Source of the DNA: Adenophora triphylla var. japonica
Lineage: Eukaryota; Streptophyta; Magnoliopsida; Asterales; Campanulaceae
DNA length: 64,000 nt
Direction: 5' to 3'
Assembly: GCA_022495995.1 (NCBI GenBank)
Contig: JAFEMH010007526.1
Span: 22,516-86,515, forward strand
Shown: in pieces, positions 36,901 through 43,231 of the stretch
How positions within the stretch are numbered: position 1 is the first letter of the stretch
Layout: each line of letters opens with the position of its first letter
Notes under the pieces: generated by a model
Database searches by the model: none
What the model saw: only the letters and a program-made list of their open reading frames with translations
What the model was told of the DNA's origin: nothing
Program-made: the position numbers and the translations under genes

Positions 36901-39900
36901 AACAATCTCCCCTGACTTCCATGCTTTTCTTTTTATGGGTTTGTTTGAAACATCATGATATGTCCATGTGATGATTTATTGAATAATGGGGAAAATCAAT
37001 TTTTTGTTTATTCCAAGATTTTTAAGGTTTACGTTTTGGTGCAAGTTAGATTCGATTTGAGTAGAACCATGAAGGAATTTTTGGACCATTTTCTGTAAAT
37101 TCAAGTGTGATTCGAGTCCAAGTGTGATTGGGAAATTAAGGGGAAACCATTTTTGTAAGAAAAATCAAAGCTACGTTAGATTTCGCCAAGTATTGTAACA
37201 TTTTTGGACGGAGTTAGTGTATCGGGCAAAATTTTACATATGCGTATTTGGAGTATAGAGGTTAAAACTGCTTAAAACAAGGTGGATTAAAACTGAAGCT
37301 AGAGCATATTACCAGAGTTCAAAATGTCGATGGCCTTTCTTTTTTTGTTTGTCCACTTATTTGTAAGTTGAAATTCTTATCATCAGTCTCTCCCATCAAT
37401 ACAATTTTGTTTACTCCCTCTATTCAAAAACAAGAGTTATGCTTACACATTCCTTTTTATTGTCCCAAAAAAGAGTCGTGCTTCTAAAAAGTAAAATACT
37501 GCAGTGCAATTTCAAAAATGCAAGAAGTAAAGCTACATTCTTGAAACTTTTGAGTTATCAAATGTGATTATTTCTTTAGGATGGAAGAGGTTATTTTTTA
37601 TTTGACAAAGAAAAAATACTTTGAGCTTGTATGTTCTCAACAAAAACTTCGTGAAGGGCTAACTATTTCTCCTCAATCAAAATATGCTAAAATAAATTGT
37701 TCTAACTTCCAAACATGAACATGGAAAATGCATATCATTTTGAAAATACATTACTGACTCCACCACTTTGACACATGTTAAGGATCAGGAAAGGGGTGAT
37801 AAAACTTTTTCTCAACAATTTGTTAAGCAAACTAGTTGGGGGGGGGGGGCTATCTATCTCTAATCATAGATGATAGACTAAAAATATCTAAATTCATGTG
37901 TAACCCCAAAGATTACGTGCATTACTTCTGACATATTCACTTATCGAAATGCCTACAGCTCCATTATGTATTCAAAAGTTTCCAGAACAACATGAAAGGA
38001 TCAAGAAAACACAACAGTAAAATTAAACACATAAATGATTATGTCCTCAGCAACTATCTATAAATAAACAGTAACAGAGAGCAACTTGTAGTTGTTTGTT
38101 TCATAAATACCTGAAATAATCTGCTGCATATAAACTAAATAACTAACTGAAAACAACTTTTTGCAAAAATAATGCTTCATCAGTGCCAAAAGAATAGCTA
38201 CATTTGACAAGTCAAACTTCTTAAAAATGTAGCTCTACTTATTTGTACCTTCTTGATTTGCACTGATATTATAGCCTTTATAGAAATGTGACTTTTTTGG
38301 GGGAGGGAGGGGGGGGGGCAAACCAAAAAGGAAAGAGGGTTTATTTTTTCTTTCAGGAGGGAGTAAAAAAACTTCTAACATGAAATAAATGTCGGACTTC
38401 CTGCACCTTTATTTGTATATGTACATTTAAACCTTTGGTGCAGAAATTGCACTATCCCTCTAATGTGGTGCAAATTTTGCCCCAAATATGTCTCACCATC
38501 TCCAACCATCCTACTTAAAATCTTACACCAAAAGAAGATATTCTTAAGATATTCCTAATTATTTCACATGCGGAGAAGTGATAAGTTGGTGAGGGCATGA
38601 GGGGTGAAGGAAGGCCTAAGAAAACAAGGATAAGAGTAATTGAAAATGATATGAGCCCACTTGGAATTAGAGAAAATATGGCTTTAAAGAAGCGGAGTAG
38701 AGGGAAAAAATCCACAAAGACAAAATACCAACTATATTAACTTTGATGTGGATGATGGGGTTTGATTTTGTTTATGTTTTTTGTTTATTATTATTTTTTT
38801 AACCTTTCCATATGTTTTTTATCCGTTTCTCTTGGTTTCCTTCACACTTATTTAGTCTTTTAAATATATACTTGGCTTTCACATAATATTTTTTATATAC
38901 TTTTTGTATTTTACTTCATTGTATTGTATTTTGTTTATTTACTTGTTTTTTTTAACTTCTTATATTTTTTATTTCATTTTTTATTTTCATTTTTGGGGAG
39001 TGTTTTATTTTTCTTACCATCTCTCCGCTTTATCATTGTTTTGCTCATCTCTTCATTAACTAATCTATACGGTGATTTATGTTAGCTGACACCAAATCAT
39101 TTTGGGATAAAGGTTTTGTTCTTGTTGTTGTATTGCATGTATAAATAATATTAGGTTATATATTTTATGTTATACTCCCTCTGTCACTCAAACAAAAAAT
39201 CATACCAAAAGTTTGCACGCTTATTAAGAAAATATTAAGAAATAAGTAAACAATTGCAAGTGAGTTGAGAACATAATTGTCCAAAACGCTATTGATGATT
39301 CAATTGGATAAAAAGTAGGGTAGTAAATATTGGTTTTTTTGTAATTTTACAAAAGGAAGAGGATATAAATGTCCAAAATCCTATTCAAAATTTGTCATTT
39401 TGGGAATAAAGCAAAGTAGAACTATTAGTCAGAGATATACCAAAAAGGAAAGTAGGACTATTAGTCTGGGACGGAGGGAATATAATTTTTTCATTTATAT
39501 CAAAAAAGTAACAAAAAATTGCAAAAAGAAAAAGGAAAAGGGGATAGCTGAGCTCCATCTCTTGCGCTAATTTTGAAGCAACAAATGAGTTGCCTTTTAT
39601 TAGCGCAAGATTGGATGTCCTTTGAGCTCAACGATGTGCTATATTTGGAGTAATAGCACAAGATTGGGGATGGTCTTAGAAGTTAGAAAATGATAAATAA
39701 AAATTATAATAATATTAATAGTAAAATGAAAATGAAAATTAGGAAAAATAAACAAACAAACAAACTATGTGAGCATCATCATTCCTAGAAGAGCTTAGAG
39801 ATTTGGCTTGATATATGAACCAGGGGTGGACCCACGGCACAGATACCCAAAGGGGTGCACGGCACAAGTACCCATACGGGTGCACGTGCACCCACTTACT

Positions 39901-41094
39901 TTCTAACATTTAATACAAAATAATTCTTTTTCTTATTACCCATATTCTATGGAAATTGGAAATACATATAACTTTGTATGAAGAAAAAAATTCATAAATG
40001 CCTTTAGCACCGTGGATTGAAATCAACATTGTGACTTACGGCATCGGGATTCAAATCCCTGTAGCTCATTTTTTGTTGAGTTTTTTTTTTTTTTTTATTC
40101 TCTATTAGTCATACTCAAATTACCATTTTTCTTTTTTTTTGCTCTCTGTTGACTGTTAGTCATACTCAAATTACCATTTGTCATCCTAAGCTTATATTTA
40201 GATTTGTGTTGTAACATAACAAACTGTTAAATTTAAGCAACAAATAGAGCCTAGTATTTAACAAAAAATATGTCGCATTTATATATATATGTGTATACAT
40301 TAATTTAAATATTTATAGTGTAATTTGTTCACCCACTTATAAAACTTTCTGGGTCCGACACTCTGGCTCCGGCACTGGTATGAACTTAAGCATTCGTCAA
40401 GCTTCTACAAACAATGTCCAGACAAGCTGGTGAATTATCGATGCCTAGTACATAACCGTGTCAAAAGCACATTTGTATAGTATATTAGTAATACCAGAGA
40501 GCACAAAGTGAGCGTGCAATCAACCCCATATCATCATCTTTAGCTCATAAAACTATCCATATACAAGTTTATAGTGAATGAGTGTCCTAACACCTACTAA
40601 TCAAATCCACATTCGTATAAATAATACTGTAACAAACAAAGAGCATAAATTGAACTTCCTTTCGCCATCAACCCCATTATAAGTGTGTTCAGACATACAA
40701 CAGAAGCAAATCGACGGATTAAGAAAACACAAAAAGACGAACCTGACGAGAAAGATCAAATTGGCCTAAAATCACCTCAGCTGCTTTGAGTGTCTTATCA
40801 ATGTTCCCATGCGCCCTCCTTATCGAATGCGTTCTTATCTAATTAAATAAACCACCAAATCAAACACAATTAAAAAAAAAAAAAATCAACGAACGAACGG
40901 ACAAGCAGATCATCACAATTCAAACACACCTGAGTAGGACGCATGGCGGTTTCGAGGGCGGAGAGGCGGTGATCGAAGGAACCGAGAATGGAGACCATAC
41001 TATCGGTGATGCTCTGGCTCTTTTGAAGAGCTTCTCTCATTGATTCCGCCCTTTCGCTTAGGGATTCCATTACCGGCGGATTCATCGAGCCCAT
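17250..41094 (-). CDS. EXO70A1: Exocyst complex subunit EXO70, A subgroup (11 exons, complete)
   Basis: EXO70 is a rod-shaped subunit of the octameric exocyst, which tethers secretory vesicles to the plasma membrane. The coding sequence joins (transcript order) 41094-40930, 40838-40743, 35730-35525, 31339-31097, 25813-25675, 25588-25376, 20390-20185, 19695-19495, 19399-19300, 18085-17832 and 17367-17250. That is 1941 bp, or 646 residues, close to the roughly 640 usual for plant EXO70A proteins. All introns are GT-AG and all phases agree. Family hallmarks seen include SFDHRLSALETAMRPTQ at the N-terminus, RGPHEDLESYLEA, PLLHDLAQQM, DVQRMQWEVLEAKIGNWIHF, DGTVHPLTSYVINYVKFLF, DGKSKQYKDPALTQLF, ELHQRQSQWTVPD and a C-terminus ending NEPRR. 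The Exo70 fold covers roughly the C-terminal two thirds. The start ATG is the first in frame after the TATA box, with a second Met at codon 4. The A subgroup is firm; A1 rather than A2 is a best guess. The gene is inflated to 24 kb by transposons in introns. No coding lesion was seen. Confidence 0.96.
17422..17769. mobile_element. MITE in EXO70 intron 10
   Basis: Left end CCTCCGTTTTATTTACGC with CCAATAGAAGAGTAAC; right end GTTACTCTTCTATTGGGACG followed by GAGAGAG and TA. The inverted ends are imperfect. It fills most of the 464-bp intron between exons 10 and 11. Confidence 0.75.
17832..18085 (-). CDS. EXO70A1: EXO70 exon 10
   Basis: Codes residues 524-608, from ILQCLSIQGMSSSGSGS, a Ser/Gly-rich segment, through VSRAMVKDRFKTFNIQFEEL to YRSFLKRF. 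It ends in phase 2. Two AG acceptors lie 9 bp apart (TGCAGATTCTGCAG), so an in-frame three-residue skip is possible. Confidence 0.95.
18203..18447. mobile_element. Stowaway-like MITE in EXO70 intron 9
   Basis: The right end ..GGGACGGAGGGAG is followed by TA, and the left end is diverged. The interior shares GATAGTCCCA, a TTTGACTAA stretch and a (C/A)ACCATTA core with the MITEs at 27943-28189 and 34483-34732. Confidence 0.75.
19300..19399 (-). CDS. EXO70A1: EXO70 exon 9
   Basis: Codes residues 490-523, from SEAKDLLGDDWVQIHRR to YKRISWSK, ending in phase 0. The donor AAG|GTTTTG is weaker than the others. Intron 9 (1214 bp) follows. Confidence 0.95.
19495..19695 (-). CDS. EXO70A1: EXO70 exon 8
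   Basis: Codes residues 423-490, from YQSTLKQLFREFDESDAAD to NIHYIVRSVR. It ends in phase 2 at CGGCG|GTACGC. The 95-bp intron 8 follows. Confidence 0.96.
20185..20390 (-). CDS. EXO70A1: EXO70 exon 7
   Basis: Codes residues 355-423, from FTTIFGSKFCTEMREAAS to YVINYVKFLF. It ends in phase 2; the Asp codon is completed by exon 8. The donor is TTTGA|GTAAGT, a perfect plant consensus. Confidence 0.96.
20900..22330 (-). mobile_element. Copia-type non-autonomous LTR fragments
   Basis: Two tRNA-iMet primer-binding sites on the minus strand (21126-21137 and 22223-22234) each abut an LTR start (TGTTAGAATGTGG at 21138; TATTAGAATGTGG at 22235). About 95 bp of LTR sequence match closely between the two (21138-21237 and 22235-22330), after which they diverge. 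20900-21125 belongs to another short LTR element. No reading frames are present. I infer a small non-autonomous Copia derivative nested against a TRIM-like one. Confidence 0.7.
21758..22100. repeat. 29-bp minisatellite, 12 copies
   Basis: The unit reads ACGACACTCGATTATCG followed by TTTTTATAGTGG. Twelve units are visible, in two variant classes that differ together at three positions. It lies inside the LTR-element interior and is flanked by poly-T tracts at 21620 and 22100. Confidence 0.93.
22349..22454. mobile_element. Foldback element, copy 1
   Basis: About 25-bp imperfect inverted ends (TGATGCTTGGACTCTTTGG / CCAAAGAGTCTGAGCATCA) around a short GC-richer loop. It is 106 bp long, and a second copy lies at 35150-35264. 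The superfamily is unclear, as I see no firm target duplication. Confidence 0.75.
23019..23260. mobile_element. Stowaway-like MITE
   Basis: CTCCCTCCGTTCCACTTCAG at the left and GTGGAACGGAGGGAG at the right, flanked by TA on both sides. It lies in EXO70 intron 6. Confidence 0.88.
23663..24368. mobile_element. Stowaway-like MITE carrying a SINE
   Basis: Ends CTCCCTCCGTCCCACTTCAA / GATGTGGGACGGAGGGAG with flanking TA. It is swollen to 706 bp by a SINE at 23784-24063. Confidence 0.85.
23784..24063 (+). mobile_element. SINE, copy 1 (TTG tail)
   Basis: 280 bp, beginning CTTTTCCATCATTTTCGATGG and ending in six or more TTG units. The 17-bp target duplication GATTTAATATATTTACA lies at 23767-23783 and 24064-24080. 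The body holds CAAGGCTGCGTACATCCGAC, shared with several plant SINE-like repeats. I cannot confirm pol III A and B boxes by eye. Confidence 0.85.
24377..24632. mobile_element. Stowaway-like MITE (middle of three)
   Basis: CTCCCTCTGTCTCGTAACAG / TAATGGGACGGAGGGAG with TA flanks. The interior is nearly the same as 24653-24900 (GTGGGGCCCACAATTTAAGT and the run to ATATGTGCACATTG). Confidence 0.87.
24653..24900. mobile_element. Stowaway-like MITE (last of three)
   Basis: CTCCCTCCGTTTAATGAG / CTATGGGACGGAGGGAG with TA flanks. It is a sister copy of 24377-24632, in the same orientation and 20 bp away. Confidence 0.87.
25376..25588 (-). CDS. EXO70A1: EXO70 exon 6
   Basis: Codes residues 284-354, from VKLLFAAEKKVCDQVF to EIMREIHPE, exactly 71 codons in phase 0. 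It contains the conserved SKRSPEKLFVLLDMYEIM helix. Intron 6 (4985 bp) follows. Confidence 0.96.
25675..25813 (-). CDS. EXO70A1: EXO70 exon 5
   Basis: Codes residues 237-283, from EVRAISVEQSLRKLGVEKL to NWIHFMRIS. The phase-2 acceptor matches exon 4 and the exon ends in phase 0. This is the start of the most conserved part of the Exo70 domain. The 86-bp intron 5 follows. Confidence 0.96.
27701..27925. mobile_element. Stowaway-like MITE
   Basis: CTCCCTCCGTCCCTAAACGA / CGTTTAATGCCGGAGGGAG, with TA on the right. It lies in EXO70 intron 4. Confidence 0.82.
27943..28189. mobile_element. MITE related to 18203-18447
   Basis: Degraded ends (TCCCCTTTGTCC / GAACGAAGGAGG). The interior shares GATAGTCCCATTTTGATT and the TGATGCACCATTA core with the copies at 18203 and 34483. 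Confidence 0.65.
28872..28919. repeat. Alternating purine-pyrimidine tract
   Basis: A run of GTGTATGTGTGAGCACGC followed by further GCGTGTGTGC blocks. It is of Z-DNA-forming type and non-coding. Confidence 0.6.
29450..29660. repeat. Two-copy direct tandem repeat, period about 119 bp
   Basis: AAAAAGAAAAGGAGGTCAGC and the following TTTCC..GGCAAGG..ATGAT..ACCCCAAACC occur twice. No coding frame is visible. Confidence 0.8.
30272..30345 (-). repeat. SINE-like 3' end with CAA/TTG tail
   Basis: ACAACAACAAAGCCCTAGTC then CCAAAATGATTTAGGGTCAA on the plus strand. The same unit, reversed, lies at 39071-39135. The 5' part of the element is not identified. Confidence 0.5.
30461..30740. mobile_element. 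MITE with one worn end
   Basis: The left end CTCCTTCCGTCCCACGTGAG is preceded by TA. The right arm GTCTCCACTCACGTGGGAC lacks the terminal GGAGGGAG. The first 35 bp are partly duplicated at 30500-30525. Confidence 0.7.
30888..30962. repeat. (TA)n microsatellite
   Basis: About 37 consecutive TA units, immediately upstream (in gene orientation) of EXO70 exon 4's surrounding intron sequence. It is likely to vary in length. Confidence 0.95.
31097..31339 (-). CDS. EXO70A1: EXO70 exon 4
   Basis: Codes residues 156-237, from KPVEPDRLFDCLP through a Ser/Gly/Gln-rich variable linker to QAGHQQQLFTIY. It ends after two bases of an arginine codon. The variable linker is where EXO70A paralogues differ most. 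Confidence 0.95.
31538..31788 (-). mobile_element. SINE, copy 2 (reverse)
   Basis: The reverse complement matches 23784-24063 along its length (starting ..TTTTCCATCATTTACGATGG, then TTGGCTTGGGAATATGATGG and GTCAGTCCATGCA). The tail is TTGTTGTTGTATTGTATTG. The target duplication AATCATTATACAAT lies at 31524-31537 and 31789-31802. Confidence 0.85.
31930..32621 (+). pseudogene. LINE 3' fragment (non-LTR reverse transcriptase C-terminus)
   Basis: The frame at 32286-32615 holds IWLESNARIFKDLLLKSF followed by WGRVVCLALLWAHAKG. This resembles the conserved end of plant L1-type LINE ORF2, after the zinc-binding RT domain. Coding-like but broken sequence precedes it (FMWNV.. near 32030). An A-rich tail lies at 32604-32621. 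I infer a 5'-truncated LINE insertion; no target duplication was found with certainty. Confidence 0.65.
32655..33577. mobile_element. Long-TIR non-autonomous DNA element
   Basis: Arms of nearly 200 bp (GGCCACTCAACTTTGTCGCA.. versus the reverse complement of ..GAGTCAAAGTTGGGTGCCCC). Within each arm a roughly 65-bp motif with GCCAC(T/C)CAACT is repeated. The interior is very AT-rich and has no coding sequence. Confidence 0.7.
34483..34732. mobile_element. Stowaway-like MITE
   Basis: CTCCCTCTGTCCTGAAATGA / TCATTTCGGGACGGAGGGAG with TA on both sides. Its arms pair over more than 60 bp. It is the best-preserved member of the group that includes 18203 and 27943. Confidence 0.9.
35150..35264. mobile_element. 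Foldback element, copy 2
   Basis: 115 bp with ends TGATGCTCAGACTCTTTGG / CCAAAGAGTCCGAGCATCA. It matches copy 1 in the same orientation apart from a 9-bp gap and scattered changes. Confidence 0.75.
35525..35730 (-). CDS. EXO70A1: EXO70 exon 3
   Basis: Codes residues 88-156, from AEAKILRGPHEDLE to QQLLTSY. It ends after two bases of a serine codon, which exon 4 completes. The acceptor is cattAG and the donor ACAG|GTTTG. Confidence 0.96.
36464..37335. mobile_element. MULE-type MITE with 9-bp target duplication
   Basis: Long inverted ends (GGCCAATCGACATTTTGAAC / TTCAAAATGTCGATGGCC) extend more than 120 bp inward. The 9-bp duplication TTTCTTTTT lies at 36455-36463 and 37336-37344. A CCACC-rich tract (36670-36800) sits inside. 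No transposase is encoded. Confidence 0.82.
37414..38363. mobile_element. Long MITE-like element with CTCCCTC ends
   Basis: Left CTCCCTCTATTC, right ..CAGGAGGGAG, TA flanks, and an internal inverted match (CCCAAAAAAGAGTCGTGCTT versus the reverse of AAATGTGACTTTTTTGGG). At 950 bp it is long for a MITE. Poly-G runs lie at 37840 and 38300. Confidence 0.55.
39071..39135 (+). repeat. SINE-like 3' end
   Basis: TGTTAGCTGACACCAAATCA then TTTTGGGATAAAGG..TTGTTGTTG. It is the reverse counterpart of 30272-30345. The preceding 300 bp are T-rich, and the 5' limit is not clear. Confidence 0.5.
39175..39481. mobile_element. Stowaway-like MITE
   Basis: CTCCCTCTGTCACTCAAAC / GTCTGGGACGGAGGGAA with TA flanks. 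It lies in EXO70 intron 2. Confidence 0.8.
39821..40377. mobile_element. hAT-type MITE
   Basis: CAGGGGTGGACCCACGG on the left and CTCTGGCTCCGGCACTG on the right. The flanks ATATGAAC (39813-39820) and GTATGAAC (40378-40385) match at 7 of 8 positions. No coding sequence is present. Confidence 0.7.
40743..40838 (-). CDS. EXO70A1: EXO70 exon 2
   Basis: Codes residues 56-87, beginning IRTHSIRRAHGNIDKTLKAA and ending SRQ in phase 0. The acceptor is aattAG and the donor CAG|GTTCG. It contains no internal Met, so a simple ATG-to-stop scan misses it. Confidence 0.96.
40930..41094 (-). CDS. EXO70A1: EXO70 exon 1
   Basis: Codes residues 1-55, starting MGSM and ending MRPTQ in phase 0. The donor follows directly (CAG|GTGTG). 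It contains the conserved N-terminal helix around QKSQSITDSMVSILGSFD. The 91-bp intron 1 separates it from exon 2. Confidence 0.96.
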
Positions 41095-41270
41095 TGTTTA
41101 ATCAACAACTCCGTCGTCGATTCAGTATTGTAATTGATGTGTTTTCACGATTGAGAAATTTGAATTTTGATTCAGGGAAAGAGATAAACGAGGGTTGAGA
41201 AATGTTCGGTGAGAGAGGAGTAGTACGAGCAGTGGCATGCGGAAGTGGTTTTTACTCATGTGATGCGGCG

Positions 41271-41278
41271 TTTATATA
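41271..41278 (-). promoter_or_regulatory. TATA box of the EXO70 gene
   Basis: TATATAAA reads on the minus strand 177 bp upstream of the start ATG. Transcription would be expected about 25-30 bp downstream, near 41240, giving a 5' leader of roughly 145 bases. The leader shows no upstream stem or intron that I can support. The start itself reads AAACAATGGGC, a good plant context. Confidence 0.65.
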
Positions 41279-41738
41279 CATTTGTGTTTGTTGCTTGGGC
41301 CTACATAATAATATAACAAATCTATAAATTAATGAGTGAATAAAAGAAGGATTGGCTATTCATCCACCACGTGAAAACTTCTATTATAAAAATTGCTTGA
41401 GAATTGATTTTGGCCATTTAAGCTTCAAGGGTAAGTCAAATTATTTTATTTTATTTTTTAGTAAGCAATTGAAATTCGTTTTATTTTATTTTGACTCCCT
41501 CCCTCAGTCCCTAAATAAATGTTTAAATTTTATTTTAAAAATTATTCTAAAAATGTTTATTTTTTTAATAATTTAATGGCAAATAAGCATAAGTAATTTT
41601 GTTATTCACATTCTAAACATTAAGTTTTACAAGTATAAAATAATTAGTTTAAAAAATTTAGTTAAAAACATTTAGAGACAGTTTTATCCAAAATAACATG
41701 TACTGTATTTTGAAACAAAAATTTCTTAAAAATGAATA

Positions 41739-41993
41739 CTCCCTCCGTCCCATAAAGCTTTACTCACTTAGTGTTTCGCGCAAAAAATAAGGAATAATGT
41801 TATTAAAGTAGGAATTGTGAGTGGGTAGGAGAGAGAAAGTGGGATAGAAAATAGTAGGTGGATAATTGTTGTGAGTATGACAAGTGGGTCCCATAAATAA
41901 AGAAATATTAAAAAGTTTCATTTTTAAAAAGTGTACTTATAAATAAGACGCCCTAAATGACAAAGTGGGTAAGATTCTATGAGACGGGGGGAG
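41739..41993. mobile_element. Stowaway-like MITE upstream of EXO70
   Basis: CTCCCTCCGTCCCATAAAGC / TTCTATGAGACGGGGGGAG with TA flanks, about 460 bp upstream of the TATA box. Confidence 0.85.
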
Positions 41994-42107
41994 TATTTAT
42001 TTAGAAAAAGAGGGGGTAACAAATATTATACTCACCGATGAACTCTAGCTCAAATAGTATCCCTCTCTTGTCCACAGAATGTCCCAATTTCATGAAAACC
42101 CCTCGGG

Positions 42108-42902
42108 GTCCGTTTGGATGCATTGATTTTGAATTCAATAAATATTAAAATTTTATAGAATTTAAATAACTTAGAATTTGCTTTCAAAATCATAACATTT
42201 CCATTGTTTGGATAATGTGTGGAATTCAATTGTAATTATACATTATACTTAAAATAAAAGTTCAATAATACGTCAAGTATCTAGTTTAGTCTAGTGGTAT
42301 ATGGTTGTTAGTTATTATAAATAACAAGGGTTCAAACCTTGCTAACAACAAAAGTATAAAACAATTAAATTTTTTAAAATAAATAGTATATAGTGGTGGT
42401 GGTTAACGGCGGCGGTAGGTGGCAGCCGGCGGAGGTAGTTGGAGGCGGTGATTTCCTGAAGCGACAGTGGTGGTGGAGAGTGGCCGGAGGCAGTGGCAGT
42501 GGCCGAAGGTGTTGGCGGTGGCAGGAGGTAGCTGTAGGCGGTGGTGGTTACAGGAGGTGTTGGCGGCGGCAATGGTGGTTGTAGGCGGCAGTGGCGATTG
42601 CCGGAGGTGTTAGCAGTGGCGGCGGTTGCCGAAGGTGTTGGCGGCGGCGGGAGGTGGCACAAATGGTGGTGGTTGAAAGTTGTTGTGGTGGTGGTAAAAA
42701 GAATGTGAGTTGTTATTAATTGATCAAAATTTAAAATTTAAATTATTAGGATTTAAGATGTAATTAGTTTTGTGGAATTGAGTGATTTAGAATTTCAACA
42801 ATTTAAATTTCAAATTTTAGTTATGTTTCCAAACAATAAAATTGGTTTTGGAGGCCCCAGTTCCAATTTCAAGCTATGAAATTGGGGTATCCAAATATAC
42901 CC
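42108..42902. mobile_element. TIR element with GGT/GGC-rich core
   Basis: GGGTCCGTTTGGATGC at the left and TATCCAAATATACCC at the right, both typical of plant TIR elements. The core 42393-42700 is a GGTGGT/GGCGGC-rich imperfect minisatellite. The open frames across it are low-complexity and not genes. Confidence 0.5.
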
Positions 42903-43029
42903 TCAATAATTCAAAGACATTTATACCCTCGACAACTGAAAGACCACGCAGCTCTCATTTTTTGCCAAATGTCAGTCTGCTATTATATTTAAAGTATAAG
43001 ACTACTTCGTATTTTATAGTTAAATTATA

Positions 43030-43190
43030 CTCCCTCTGTCCCATCGATATGAGTTCGGTTGGTCAACACAACACAAGTTAAATTTGACCCAACATTGAAA
43101 TTTAATCATAGAATTTCAATTTTTGAATTTCAATAGAATGATTAAATTTGCATTAACGTTAATTCGAAGTTAACTTGTGTTGACTACCTG
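43030..43190. mobile_element. One-ended MITE remnant
   Basis: CTCCCTCTGTCCCATCGATA after TA, with an inverted internal match (AACACAAGTTAA / TTAACTTGTGTT). The right terminus is lost, probably at the junction with the Copia fragment. Confidence 0.5.
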
Positions 43191-43231
43191 TTCACATATT
43201 AAGATTTTATTAAAATTAACTCTAGGATAGT

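Larger units (their letters stand above)
35731..40742 (-). other. EXO70 intron 2 (5.0 kb)
   Basis: Holds, from right to left, a hAT-type MITE (39821-40377), a Stowaway-like MITE (39175-39481), a SINE-like tail near 39071-39135, a long TIR element (37414-38363) and a MULE-type MITE (36464-37335). The rest is AT-rich sequence in which I see no gene. Confidence 0.85.

Noticed and set aside
42342..42662. Proline-rich 106-residue frame
   Set aside because: Low-complexity translation of a GGT/GGC minisatellite within a TIR element, with no start context or family match.
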